Shown piece by piece: positions 41,541 to 50,674 of a DNA stretch of 64,000 nucleotides; within the stretch, counting starts at the first letter, position 1; every line of letters starts with the position of its first letter. The stretch comes from Candidatus Poseidoniaceae archaeon. GTDB taxonomy: Archaea > Thermoplasmatota > Poseidoniia > Poseidoniales > Poseidoniaceae. The stretch lies in contig CALJHE010000006.1 of NCBI GenBank assembly GCA_938075675.1, forward strand, positions 124,001-188,000, read 5' to 3'. Position numbers and translations under genes: made by a program. The notes below the pieces were generated by a model. The model did no database searches and was not told the origin of the DNA. It saw only the letters and a list, made by a program, of their open reading frames with translations.

Positions 41541-44243
41541 ATGAAAGATGCAAATCAGTACAAGAGCATGATCTTGAGTTGCGTTTGCGTCCTGCTTTTT
41601 GGCTTCCACGGCTTTTCCATCTCAGAACCTCAGTTTTCTTCCCTTGAAGACGAGAGCATTGTTTCGAACCAAGGCGGCGCCCAACCCGTTCGTGTTGAAC
41701 TCTCAGCAGAATTTGTCTCGATTACCGCAGATGAAGTAGTCATGCTTACGGCACAACTTTACGACAATCTCAACAATATCGTCACTGGAGAGGTGGTATG
41801 GAGTTGCGCAAACGGCTCAATCACCGAAGATGGGATCTTCTATCCGTGGTCTTCTGGCTTGATTCAGATTGAAGCATCACACAATGGATTAGTTGGCTCC
41901 ATCAATATCACCGTTACACCTGGCGTAGGACAATCCCTTCGAATTACAAGTTTGACTGCACATGCGCTCCTGCCAGTATCTCTCACGGCTGAAGTTTTAG
42001 ATGCTCGTGGAAATGCTCAACCCGCATCCAATGTGGTTTGGTCCATTGATGGTTCATATGCTGGAGTCGGTTCACCGACTTGGACTGCCCAAGATATTGG
42101 TGAATACGCGATTCGTGCACGGCTCTACCAAATGGAGCATGTCGATACAATCGAGGTTTTGGCAGGAGCTCCTCACGAGTTCATTTTTGACGAGGGTATG
42201 CAAGTACGCAGCGGCTCAGCATTCTTGATGACTCCTCGCTTGGTGGATGTGAATGGCTTTGAAATGAACATTACTACTGCAGGTAACCGCATATGGGAGG
42301 TGGAGAACGGCACGATTCTTCCGTCAGGATGGTTTACTGCAACCCAACCTGGACTCTGGGCAGTCAATATATCGGCTGGCAACATTACCGGTACGGGAAT
42401 GATTCGAGTTGTTCCAGCAGATGCGACCATCTCGCAAGTAACTGTGCTCTCTGAAGGTGAGCAAGGAAGTCAACAATTTACCGCAGGTGTGGCCTACGAG
42501 CTTGTAGCAATGCGTACCGATTCTCTCGGTTATACAGGTACAATCACCCCGCCTTTGGCGAATTTCACTGTGTCAAGTGGAGGTCTTTCGAACATCAGTG
42601 GAGCGGTCTACTGGACTCCTGGCTCAGTGGGTACGCATGAAGTGCGAGTGAATGATGAAGGAGTTCTTTCGACGTTGTCTGTCGAAGTCGTGCATGGTCC
42701 TGCTATCGACGCAGTACTGACACTTACTTCCCCGGACTTTTCAGCAGGTGGACAAAGTACCATTGCTTTCATCGCATCCGACGTTATTGGCAATGAATGG
42801 CTTGTCAACGGCTCGATGACACTCGTCAACGGCAACAGTTCACAATATTCAGTCTCAACAGGGTACGCTGTGGTAACACCGGAAGAAACGCTCATCTGGA
42901 GGATTGAAGGGAACTGGTATGACGTGTCGACAGGCACTCGTTTTGAACCGGTATTCCAAATGCAGTCCACGCCGGGGCAACTTGCTTTCATCCTTCTCAA
43001 CGGTGAAGGGTCAATACTCCCTGCTGACACCTTACTCGCACTTAATCCGGTTTTCTATGATGCGTATTCGAATCAACTTGATGAAATTGGATTGAACTGG
43101 ACCGTTGATGGCATTGATTCCACCGTCGACATTTTACTTTCAGATCTGCATTGGATACCGACGACAGTTGGAGGGCACGAGATCCGCGCAAATGCCGCTG
43201 GAGTCTTTGCTACGGTTCGATTAACCGTCGTTGCAGGTGATGCTCGGAACCTTGTCACCAATTTTGAGGATGGGCTTACTGTTCAAGCAGGTGTTCCGAC
43301 TGAATTATTTATTCAAACCATCGACGCACATGGTAACTTGGCACCATCGACGGCCGTTCTCTCAACGCTTGATGAAGAGTTTGGCTCACTTGTTGCCTCC
43401 TCATCTGGTGACGGTTACTGGGACTTTACTGGCCGAATGAAAGGCACATATTCGCTTGAACTCATACAGGACAACGCAACCCACATTCTTCCATTAACAA
43501 TTGAGTCCGGTGCACCAGTACGAATCTTCTCAACCATGGAAATTGAGAACATCGCACAAGGCGATACTGTCCTTCTACGTGTTGAATCGGTAGATGTTTA
43601 CGGCAATCCTGTTGACGTCGTTCCGTCGAACACAACGGTCAGTTGCACTTCAGGATCTTCGGAACACGTTACTTCAGACACATGGGAATTGGATATTTCT
43701 TCCTCCGGAAACGACCGTTCTTGCAATATTCTATGGAATGGTTTACTTTCTCAGAACTATTTCGATGTGGAGTCTGTTCTGCTCGGAGGTGCAGTTGGTT
43801 CGACCAATACGGCCATGGGTCTTGGTATCTTTTTCTTGACATTGATTTTGGTAACTCTTGTGGTTTTGGTTCGTAAAGCCAACCAAGAAGAAGTTGACTG
43901 GACCGATGATGCATTCGACGAGACCGATGAATATGAGTCTGAAGATGATGAGGACAACGGCGAAATGCACGATACTACGCGTGAATCCGCTGATGAAGGT
44001 GCATCTGATGACTCATACGGTGATGGAGATAAATCGAGCAGTGAAAGTGTAGATGCTAAATCCACACAGCCAACATTATCTGATGATGAGCGTAATACTC
44101 TTGCAGGAAAAGCTGCAGAAGTCGGAGTAATGCAAGCCATTACTGGGACAGAACAAGGATCGAGTGGTTGGTATGTGGACGTTAGCGGTGAAATCCAGTA
44201 CTGGAACGTCGGCGACGATGGTTCATGGACTCGGGTTGAATGA
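41541..44243 (+). CDS. Membrane-anchored surface protein with Ig-like repeats, paralogous to the C-terminal half of the upstream giant
   Basis: 900 aa. Signal peptide (SMILSCVCVLLFGFHGFSI), then about eight Ig-like (BIG-type) repeats of 75-90 residues, each with SITADEVV-like or DAHGN motifs. A membrane helix (GLGIFFLTLILVTLVVLV, about 765-785) is followed by an acidic Ser/Asp/Glu-rich tail and a Trp-containing C-terminus (SSGWYVDVSGEIQYWNVGDDGSW). The same order (Ig repeats, helix, acidic tract, Trp motif) ends the upstream giant gene, 41 nt away, so the pair looks like a tandem partial duplication. A GAGG sequence lies about 12 nt upstream of the chosen ATG. The function is probably adhesion or cell-surface scaffolding. 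Confidence 0.83.
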   Translation: MKDANQYKSMILSCVCVLLFGFHGFSISEPQFSSLEDESIVSNQGGAQPVRVELSAEFVSITADEVVMLTAQLYDNLNNIVTGEVVWSCANGSITEDGIFYPWSSGLIQIEASHNGLVGSINITVTPGVGQSLRITSLTAHALLPVSLTAEVLDARGNAQPASNVVWSIDGSYAGVGSPTWTAQDIGEYAIRARLYQMEHVDTIEVLAGAPHEFIFDEGMQVRSGSAFLMTPRLVDVNGFEMNITTAGNRIWEVENGTILPSGWFTATQPGLWAVNISAGNITGTGMIRVVPADATISQVTVLSEGEQGSQQFTAGVAYELVAMRTDSLGYTGTITPPLANFTVSSGGLSNISGAVYWTPGSVGTHEVRVNDEGVLSTLSVEVVHGPAIDAVLTLTSPDFSAGGQSTIAFIASDVIGNEWLVNGSMTLVNGNSSQYSVSTGYAVVTPEETLIWRIEGNWYDVSTGTRFEPVFQMQSTPGQLAFILLNGEGSILPADTLLALNPVFYDAYSNQLDEIGLNWTVDGIDSTVDILLSDLHWIPTTVGGHEIRANAAGVFATVRLTVVAGDARNLVTNFEDGLTVQAGVPTELFIQTIDAHGNLAPSTAVLSTLDEEFGSLVASSSGDGYWDFTGRMKGTYSLELIQDNATHILPLTIESGAPVRIFSTMEIENIAQGDTVLLRVESVDVYGNPVDVVPSNTTVSCTSGSSEHVTSDTWELDISSSGNDRSCNILWNGLLSQNYFDVESVLLGGAVGSTNTAMGLGIFFLTLILVTLVVLVRKANQEEVDWTDDAFDETDEYESEDDEDNGEMHDTTRESADEGASDDSYGDGDKSSSESVDAKSTQPTLSDDERNTLAGKAAEVGVMQAITGTEQGSSGWYVDVSGEIQYWNVGDDGSWTRVE

Positions 44244-44244
44244 G

Positions 44245-44394
44245 ATGCCTCTCGAACAACCTCTTGACGCTACCAGCGAGTTCTACGAATTGATATGGCT
44301 TCTCTCTGCTTTCCTTTGTTGGAAAGGTGAAACGGTCATCGCACTCATTCTAACCAGAGTTGTCGAACCGCTGGCGGGCTTGGCTCTCGGATAG
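44245..44394 (+). CDS. Possible 49-aa hydrophobic small protein
   Basis: An ORF with ATG one base after the stop of the surface protein and a stop that abuts the convergent permease stop exactly. It encodes MPLEQPLDATSEFYELIW followed by a hydrophobic stretch (LLSAFLCW; TVIALILTRVVEPLAGLAL), consistent with one or two short membrane helices. The fit into the gap suggests a real gene; there is no independent support. Confidence 0.35.
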   Translation: MPLEQPLDATSEFYELIWLLSAFLCWKGETVIALILTRVVEPLAGLALG

Positions 44395-46020
44395 TTATTC
44401 TTCACTTTCCGCCTCGAAGGCAAGGAAGAACTCATCGATATCAATGACGCCGTTTTCATCCATGTCAGCGTTATGGAATATGCATCGGACCTCATCCGAT
44501 GTATACTCGAAGCCGAGGGCTTTCAATGCGTTTTGGAACTCTCGTAAGGTGAGGTGGTTCTTGCCGCCGAAGTCTGCAGCGTGGAACGCAGCAAGGCGAC
44601 GCTCATGCTCGGCAGCAGTCGTGAATTGAAATTGCTTTCGAAACGACTGGATCGGAGTTGTTTGAGTCACTGCGTGTTTCTTCCCGTAGAGATAGTATGT
44701 GGCTGCACCCGAAAGAATCGCAGCGCCACCGCCGATGAATGCCTTTGAACCGATGAAACTAATCAGCACTGCTCCAGCAAGTATTCCCCAGATGTGAATG
44801 TAGGGGTACAACGGAGCCTTGTACTTTGGATTCCAACCGTGCTCTTTACTGGTTCTTCGTAGAATGATGACGCAGCTATTTATCATGATGAAAATCATAA
44901 TCTTAAATCCTGATGCGAGTTTGACGACGTCCTTCAACGGCACGAATAGAATGGCCAGCCCCATAGCTAAGCCAGTGACGATTATAGGCCAGTGAGGGGT
45001 TTCAAACCGGACATTGACTTCTTCGAGAGCTTGTGGCAGTAGGTTGTCTCTTGACATTGCGAACAAAAATCGTGATGAAGCCAAGATTCCTGCGAGTGCC
45101 ATCGAGATCATGGTGAGAACGGAGAGAATCGCCGCAAAGATTCCAAATTCAGTCCCCGCTACCTTTTCAGCGAAAACGAATATTGGGTTTTCAACCACGG
45201 CGCCGTCTTGAATCCACCATGTGCCCGGTATTGCCGCCATCATAAGGTAAGCAATGGCAGAGTAGAGTACAGTTGCGATGAGGAGTGAGAGCATTATTCC
45301 AGCGGGTAGATTCCGCTCAGGATTCTTCACTTCTCCACCGATAGCAGCGACTTTGGTGACGCCAGCATAGGCTACGAACACAAACGCCGCTGCTTCGGCC
45401 AGCGACCAAACACTCGCATCAAAGGCGTCCGCTATTGGCCTCTTGGCATCGAAATCATCGACAAAAAATGCACCTATACAGATAACCACCAGCAGTCCGA
45501 CCGTGGAGACGACAATTGGAGCTTGTATGGCTTTCACCTTCGATACCCCGAAAATATTGATCATCGTGATGAGGACCAGAGCACTCATTGAGAGCACCAT
45601 TATACTAATTTCGACGTCAAAATATGTGGTGACGGTAATAAGGTAAGCAGAGAACCCAATCAGTGCAAAAGCCGATTTGAGAAGGAATGATGCCCACAAT
45701 CCTAGACCGCTAATGGTTCCAATAAGCGGCCCATATGTACGCTCTAAGTACACATACGATCCACCGCTGGAAGGCATGCCTGATGACAACTCCGATTTCG
45801 ACAAGGCACCAGGAAGAACTACTGATGCAGCGAGGAGATAGGCAAGCCATATTCCTGAACCCATGATTTCAGCAGCGAATGTTGGTGTCACGAAGATGCC
45901 GGGTAGCATTGCTGAGAGCGAGATGATTACAACGCCTGCAAGGCCAGTAGATCGCTTCAGAGTATTCTTCAACTCATCAGTTGCATTTACGATAATGGTT
46001 TTTGGTTTTGAACCCGACAT
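44395..46020 (-). CDS. APC-family amino acid permease fused to a C-terminal EF-hand pair
   Basis: 541 aa. Residues of about 15-455 form about 12 membrane helices of the amino acid/polyamine/organocation superfamily, with GIFVTPTFAAEIMGSGIW and the SSGGSYVYLERTYGP signature after helix 2. The last 75 residues are soluble: one degenerate EF-hand (DFGGKNHLTLREF) and one canonical calcium loop, DMDENGVIDIDE, with D1, D3, N5, D9 and E12 all in place. APC proteins exchange or import amino acids across the membrane; a calcium-binding tail is unusual. Start at ATG 46020 (MSGSKPK). A TATA-like AACATAATAA lies about 60 nt upstream on the coding strand. Substrate unknown. Confidence 0.88.
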   Translation of the reverse strand: MSGSKPKTIIVNATDELKNTLKRSTGLAGVVIISLSAMLPGIFVTPTFAAEIMGSGIWLAYLLAASVVLPGALSKSELSSGMPSSGGSYVYLERTYGPLIGTISGLGLWASFLLKSAFALIGFSAYLITVTTYFDVEISIMVLSMSALVLITMINIFGVSKVKAIQAPIVVSTVGLLVVICIGAFFVDDFDAKRPIADAFDASVWSLAEAAAFVFVAYAGVTKVAAIGGEVKNPERNLPAGIMLSLLIATVLYSAIAYLMMAAIPGTWWIQDGAVVENPIFVFAEKVAGTEFGIFAAILSVLTMISMALAGILASSRFLFAMSRDNLLPQALEEVNVRFETPHWPIIVTGLAMGLAILFVPLKDVVKLASGFKIMIFIMINSCVIILRRTSKEHGWNPKYKAPLYPYIHIWGILAGAVLISFIGSKAFIGGGAAILSGAATYYLYGKKHAVTQTTPIQSFRKQFQFTTAAEHERRLAAFHAADFGGKNHLTLREFQNALKALGFEYTSDEVRCIFHNADMDENGVIDIDEFFLAFEAESEE

Positions 46021-46127
46021 GTCAACCCCCGCTTTCCGGCCATTAGACGACCCGTATTCGACTTCAAGCAACGGCACTCCTTATTATGTTGTATTGAATG
46101 TTGTTCAAGTCTGTTGGAAAACGGTAA

Positions 46128-47555
46128 TTATTCAAGACTCGGAGCCTTTGCAATTACTTTCATTTCCACAGCGATAGGCGTAGGCAAGGCACGGATGGCG
46201 AGTGTTGTTCGAGTTGGTCCGACTTTACCCAGTGTTTCTGCCCAAACTTCGTTGTATCCTTTGAAATCCCGGTCCATATCGACCAGGAAAGAAGTGACAT
46301 CCAGTACGTCATCAATCGAACCACCTGCTTCTTCAAGAATACGGGTGATGTTTTGGACAACAGCATGTGTTTGAGCCTTGATGTCATATTCAAGGGGTTT
46401 GCCATCTGCGTCATGTATGGGTCCACCCGGTATGGAATTGGTCCCAGGTTGACGCGGGCCAACTCCAGAGAGATACAAGAGGTCACCAACTCGTCGAGCA
46501 TGAGGGTAGGCGCCCACAGGTTTAGGTGCAGCAGCACTGTTGACTGAGTCTTTACTCTCAGTTGGTTCCCACAATGCCGGGCCGTTTGAGTTTGAGGGCT
46601 TAGCCGATACAATTTCACTTACAATCTCAGTTTCGTCGCTTTGAGCATCGAGAACATTTCTTTCTCCTAAGAAATATTCGACATCGTCTTCATCGTATTC
46701 TTTGTCCCCAGCACCGGATGCAGCAGGGTCGAGGTGAACTACAGCGCCTCCAGCACCGTGAATTGCTTCGTATGCCAAGACTTCACCTGTGAGATTATTC
46801 CTGTTTTGGTTCATTCCAGAAAGCCACCACATTGGTTTGAAAGCAACCACTTTGTTGACACGTATTTGTCGGTGTATGGTGCGAGAAAGTTGACCAACAT
46901 CTTCGAGCCGACCTTCTCCCAAGAACTCCAGAATTTTACGATTCCATTCATCGTCTTTGAGAGAGTGAATTTTGTCGTCTTTTGGATCTATGGGTTTTGT
47001 GAACATTCTGTTCGATAGGGACATTGCAGTAACTGCAACGGCTTTTCGTCCAGTCGCCTTGATCACATCCATACACGCTTTAGCAAGAACAGTCGTTTCA
47101 GCACGGTTCGCATATACATTGGATGAAACGATAACGGCAGGAATGGCATTGTCGGGATTCAGTAACTTGAGCGCGACAACTGAACCAACATCGATTGGGA
47201 ATCCATGGTATGCTACAGTACGGCTCTTGAGTCCGCGGTTTTCATTGGCCTGATTCCATGCGTGTGCAAATTTATCATCGATGTTGAACGAATAGGGTAT
47301 TGACCCTAAGTCATGGAAGTCATTGTCAACCATAACCCATTCAGGATTCGGGTCGGCAATGATTTGATGGCCAATGATGCTAGGCCACGTGGTTGAGTAA
47401 ATGATGAGAAGGTCTGCACCACTGTCTTTAATTCGCTGAGCAGCTTCTCCAAAAGCATCTCTTAGGCGACCCCAACCCTCGTTTTGGTCTGCTGCCAAAA
47501 CGGTATGCGGGTGGACAGGTACGATGTATGACCCCACTAATTCCCCATCACTCAT
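46128..47555 (-). CDS. LigB-type dioxygenase alpha (non-catalytic) subunit fused to a RidA/2-aminomuconate deaminase-like domain
   Basis: 475 aa. Residues of about 1-285 match the class III extradiol dioxygenase (LigB) fold: IVPVHPHTVL, LLIIYSTTWPS and VAVTAMSLSNRMF. Where the catalytic subunit has SPHW and SLSH, this has STTW and SLSN, so metal and catalytic His are missing, as expected for the alpha subunit of 2-aminophenol 1,6-dioxygenase. An acidic Ser/Glu linker (about 286-340) leads to a RidA domain (about 343-475): GAYPHARRVGDLLYLSGVGPRQPG, and PTRTTLAIRALPTPIAVEMKVIA with the conserved Arg and Glu of deaminating RidA proteins. This closely resembles 2-aminomuconate deaminase. The ATG overlaps the stop of the catalytic-subunit gene (4 nt). 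Confidence 0.85.
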   Translation of the reverse strand: MSDGELVGSYIVPVHPHTVLAADQNEGWGRLRDAFGEAAQRIKDSGADLLIIYSTTWPSIIGHQIIADPNPEWVMVDNDFHDLGSIPYSFNIDDKFAHAWNQANENRGLKSRTVAYHGFPIDVGSVVALKLLNPDNAIPAVIVSSNVYANRAETTVLAKACMDVIKATGRKAVAVTAMSLSNRMFTKPIDPKDDKIHSLKDDEWNRKILEFLGEGRLEDVGQLSRTIHRQIRVNKVVAFKPMWWLSGMNQNRNNLTGEVLAYEAIHGAGGAVVHLDPAASGAGDKEYDEDDVEYFLGERNVLDAQSDETEIVSEIVSAKPSNSNGPALWEPTESKDSVNSAAAPKPVGAYPHARRVGDLLYLSGVGPRQPGTNSIPGGPIHDADGKPLEYDIKAQTHAVVQNITRILEEAGGSIDDVLDVTSFLVDMDRDFKGYNEVWAETLGKVGPTRTTLAIRALPTPIAVEMKVIAKAPSLE

Positions 47556-48454
47556 TCGCTCCCCTCCTTGTGGTTCCGCTCGGGCCATTCAACGATTGCA
47601 TTCCCTGTTCCAATGATGGTACCGTAACCGTGCAATATCCCGGGGTAATTCGGAATATCAAGCGTTGAGAGAAGCCAAGACAAACCGCCTCCGTCGCTTT
47701 CTGCGATTGCTTGTTCGGTAAACTCTGGCATTTCGTCAAGTATGCGTTGTGATTGTCCAGTTCGGAAGTATTCGATCATTCGCATGTCCCATAGATGCAT
47801 TGCATGGCTGGTAATATGTTCCTTGCTCATGTCTTCAGGGATGGCTGATTCCGTTGTGAAATGTCGGTGTGAAAGTGAATTACTCGCAAGTACAACTACT
47901 TTCTTCCCACTGGCAAGGATTGCTTCGCGTGTGACTCGGCCGAGTTCCATCATCATTTCTTGCATAACTTCGACGGAATAGTAATCTCTCGAACGGTTGC
48001 TCGACAAAACCACCAGTGGCTTATCCCATTGCGGATTGAACATGTGCCCGGTCGTTATTGTTCCATAGTCCACTCGGAAGTCTGGGTTCTCCATCATTTT
48101 GACGGCGAGTCCAGCATCCGCAGCCTTGTCATGTATCTGGCGAGCCAAGTCAACATCGATGCTCAAGTCGTAGTGGTATCGGAATAAGTTCGGGAAGACT
48201 GGGTCGACTGAGAGACTCTTGAATTTGGGCAGGCCAAGGAAGTGCGTGCCGATGTAGGTCTGCCAATGGGGTGAAAGCAAAACGATTGCATCGTATTCAA
48301 CATCCGCAAGCGACTCACGCAAGCGCTCATACCCCCAACGCAATTGTTCCCAGCCGCCTTCCGCAGTGGGCTCATTTTGCTCAGGATTCTCTGCATAAAC
48401 CAAGTGCGGTGGGTGCGGTGCTAAGCAGCCTGCGACGATTTCGCCCTTCGACAT
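47552..48454 (-). CDS. LigB-type extradiol dioxygenase catalytic (beta) subunit, 2-aminophenol 1,6-dioxygenase-like
   Basis: About 300 aa of the class III extradiol dioxygenase family, which opens aromatic rings using non-haem iron. Metal ligands are visible: His14 in LAPHPPHL and His63 in LLSPHWQT, with a candidate Glu near residue 250; the acid-base His is in NSLSHRHF. The pattern and the adjacent non-catalytic paralogue match 2-aminophenol/protocatechuate-type two-subunit enzymes. Substrate could be an aminophenol, a hydroxyanthranilate-like compound or a catechol; sequence alone does not decide. Start at ATG 48454 (MSKGEIV) rather than 48538. It diverges from a small membrane protein gene. 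Confidence 0.85.
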   Translation of the reverse strand: MSKGEIVAGCLAPHPPHLVYAENPEQNEPTAEGGWEQLRWGYERLRESLADVEYDAIVLLSPHWQTYIGTHFLGLPKFKSLSVDPVFPNLFRYHYDLSIDVDLARQIHDKAADAGLAVKMMENPDFRVDYGTITTGHMFNPQWDKPLVVLSSNRSRDYYSVEVMQEMMMELGRVTREAILASGKKVVVLASNSLSHRHFTTESAIPEDMSKEHITSHAMHLWDMRMIEYFRTGQSQRILDEMPEFTEQAIAESDGGGLSWLLSTLDIPNYPGILHGYGTIIGTGNAIVEWPERNHKEGSE

Positions 48455-48555
48455 GAACAAACCCATACATCGGGGGATTATATCGGCATCGGAGAATGCC
48501 GCTTCTCTCGCTCTTCCAACCGAACCCTCAAACAACACGGACTTTTGGGGGTGCT

Positions 48556-49047
48556 ATGGAGCAAGATGAGGTGGGCACCGAGGTGCCGATTGAAAATCGT
48601 TTCTTACTTCGAGTCTTTGATTTTGATACAGGATTGCGGCATATCATCGCCCCTGCGCTACTTGGCGCGGTTTTCGGTGGTTTCTGGCAATACAGTGTTA
48701 TGCCAAACATCGGTGAAATCAATCTTCCAAATCCCATTCACGGCGCGTTTTTGATTAGCATACTGTTGTCTCCCGTTTTGTATCGGGTTTTGGTCGGTGA
48801 CGAAATGTCCCGGTGGAAGGAATACACGCTCGGTCTCACTCTACTTGGGCTCATTTTTTCGATGATATGGCTCTCCGGCTGGGGCGCAGTATTTTGCGGT
48901 GGATACGGTGCCTTGCTGGTTTGGGTTTGGATCAGTACGGATTGGGGGAGATATGACCTCCCTCCATTCCGGTATGGCTTGTGGCACGCCTTCGCCATTG
49001 ATTTAGGTGCATTTGCTGGTAGTGTCCTGGTATACGCACAACTGTGA
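48556..49047 (+). CDS. Membrane protein of unknown function
   Basis: About 163 aa with four or five hydrophobic segments: IIAPALLGAVFGGFWQYS, GAFLISILLSPVLYRVL, YTLGLTLLGLIFSMIWLS, AVFCGGYGALLVWVWIS and AFAIDLGAFAGSVLVYAQL. The N-terminal 25 residues are acidic and soluble. Start at ATG 48556 (MEQDEVG) is preferred over 48496. It abuts the panB stop (convergent). Family not recognised. Confidence 0.75.
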   Translation: MEQDEVGTEVPIENRFLLRVFDFDTGLRHIIAPALLGAVFGGFWQYSVMPNIGEINLPNPIHGAFLISILLSPVLYRVLVGDEMSRWKEYTLGLTLLGLIFSMIWLSGWGAVFCGGYGALLVWVWISTDWGRYDLPPFRYGLWHAFAIDLGAFAGSVLVYAQL

Positions 49048-49869
49048 TCACGAAGTGTAACTTTCATCGTTGTTCGGGAAATCTCCCGAGCGGACATCCG
49101 AGCAGTAACTCTTGATAGCACCATCAATCTCATCAGCGAGATTGAGGTAACGTCGGAGGAAACGTGGTGAGAAGTCCATTGTGATTCCAAGTAGGTCATG
49201 AAGAACCAACACTTGTCCATCGCAATCTGGTCCTGCTCCAATTCCAATCGTCGGTATGGAGATGGCTTCACTGACTTTTTGAGCAAGTTCGCGAGGTATT
49301 TTCTCCAAGACGATTGCAAAGCAGCCGGCCTTTTCGAGTAACTTTGCATCCTCAATAAGTTTCTCAGCCTCTTCATCTTCCTTCGCACGGACTGTGTATG
49401 TTCCAAACTTGTAGATTGATTGAGGTGTCAGGCCGAGGTGACCCATTACGGGTATTCCGGCGGTAAGGATTCGCTCGATGGATTGCAGTATTTCAGCACC
49501 ACCTTCAAGCTTGACAGCATGGCCTTCAGATTCTTTCATGATTCGAATTGCTGATTCCAGTGCGATAGCAGAGTTTCCTTGGTATGTACCAAAGGGCATA
49601 TCGACGACAATCAAGGCACGATCGACTGCTCTTTGGACACATTGCGCGTGATAAATCATGTGTTCAAGAGTAATCGGTACGGTTGTGACCTGTCCCGCCA
49701 TAACATTTGACGCAGAGTCTCCGACCAAGATGACATCGACACCTGCTTTGTCAACAAGTTTAGCCAGAGAGTAATCGTAAGCGGTCAGCATGGTGATTTT
49801 TTCACCAGCACGCTTCATCTCCTGAAGTGTGTGGGTGGTAATCTTGCGCGCTTCCTTGTGAACCGACAT
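49048..49869 (-). CDS. panB: 3-methyl-2-oxobutanoate hydroxymethyltransferase
   Basis: First step of pantothenate synthesis: transfers a hydroxymethyl group from methylene-tetrahydrofolate to alpha-ketoisovalerate, giving ketopantoate. The TIM-barrel markers are clear: [26 protein letters not shown] (Mg-binding Asp), [48 protein letters not shown]. Length 273 aa is typical. ATG 49869 (MSVHKEA) chosen over 49944, which would overlap the upstream gene. PanB is the bacterial-type enzyme, found patchily in archaea. Confidence 0.94.
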   Translation of the reverse strand: MSVHKEARKITTHTLQEMKRAGEKITMLTAYDYSLAKLVDKAGVDVILVGDSASNVMAGQVTTVPITLEHMIYHAQCVQRAVDRALIVVDMPFGTYQGNSAIALESAIRIMKESEGHAVKLEGGAEILQSIERILTAGIPVMGHLGLTPQSIYKFGTYTVRAKEDEEAEKLIEDAKLLEKAGCFAIVLEKIPRELAQKVSEAISIPTIGIGAGPDCDGQVLVLHDLLGITMDFSPRFLRRYLNLADEIDGAIKSYCSDVRSGDFPNNDESYTS

Positions 49870-49912
49870 GGATGTGCCACAGTTAAGTTTGATTTGAAAC
49901 CCTCGCAGGACT

Positions 49913-50638
49913 TCATTCCTCGTCGTCTTGCACCATGGCCACATTATGAATCAATTCTTCAATCGCCTCGTCAATGGTAGAGGATGCAAGGATTTGCTGT
50001 TTCGCTTCTAAAGTAGAGAGCATAAGGCCAGCAACAGCGTAAATGGAGTCCGAATCCTCGTCGATTGTTCGATTGACCCGCTCCCTTACCCACATTTCCA
50101 AAACATCGTCTTCAATACGCAAGACCGTTCCAATACGGGTGAGGACATGTTTCATCATACCTTTGAGAATGGATTGCTGTTCTGCGGTAATGTTTGAATC
50201 CATTGTGTGGAACTCCACATTAGCACTGATGTAGAGTTTTGAATGTTCAGCATCGTCTGGAATCATGTCAAGCAGTTGTTGGACATCGGGTAAGATTCCA
50301 TCGTCTTCAACCACTTCCTCAAACATCGGAGCACTGAATGGGGGCAATGCAGGAGCAGTGACGTCTGTAACCGTGAATCGCCTCCTACCAATGATTTGCA
50401 CGAAATGATTGCTGCCTTTGGTTTCGTGATGAAGAATTTCAGCCTCACAACCATGCGTTCTTGGTCCATCCCAAGCATTTGTTGGTGAGAACGGGTCGTT
50501 CAACACCACGCCGAAATTATTCTCATCAAGCAGACAGTCATCGAGCATTTGTCTGTATCTTGGTTCGAAGATTCGTAATTCTTGAATTTCTCCTGGCATC
50601 AGTACCATCGGGAGAACGAACAGCGGTAGTTGAGACAT
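49913..50638 (-). CDS. Stand-alone LON substrate-binding domain protein
   Basis: 241 aa starting [31 protein letters not shown], the N-terminal signature of the LON protease substrate-binding (PUA-like) domain, followed by [14 protein letters not shown] and GRRRFTV. No ATPase or protease domain is present. The C-terminal half is helical ([17 protein letters not shown]), as in short bacterial LON-domain proteins. The role of such stand-alone proteins is not established; substrate recognition is a possibility. It lies 36 nt downstream of the aldehyde dehydrogenase and 43 nt upstream of panB. Confidence 0.85.
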   Translation of the reverse strand: MSQLPLFVLPMVLMPGEIQELRIFEPRYRQMLDDCLLDENNFGVVLNDPFSPTNAWDGPRTHGCEAEILHHETKGSNHFVQIIGRRRFTVTDVTAPALPPFSAPMFEEVVEDDGILPDVQQLLDMIPDDAEHSKLYISANVEFHTMDSNITAEQQSILKGMMKHVLTRIGTVLRIEDDVLEMWVRERVNRTIDEDSDSIYAVAGLMLSTLEAKQQILASSTIDEAIEELIHNVAMVQDDEE

Positions 50639-50674
50639 ATTTCGAAAATCGGCGTTTACCTTTTGAAGATATGT

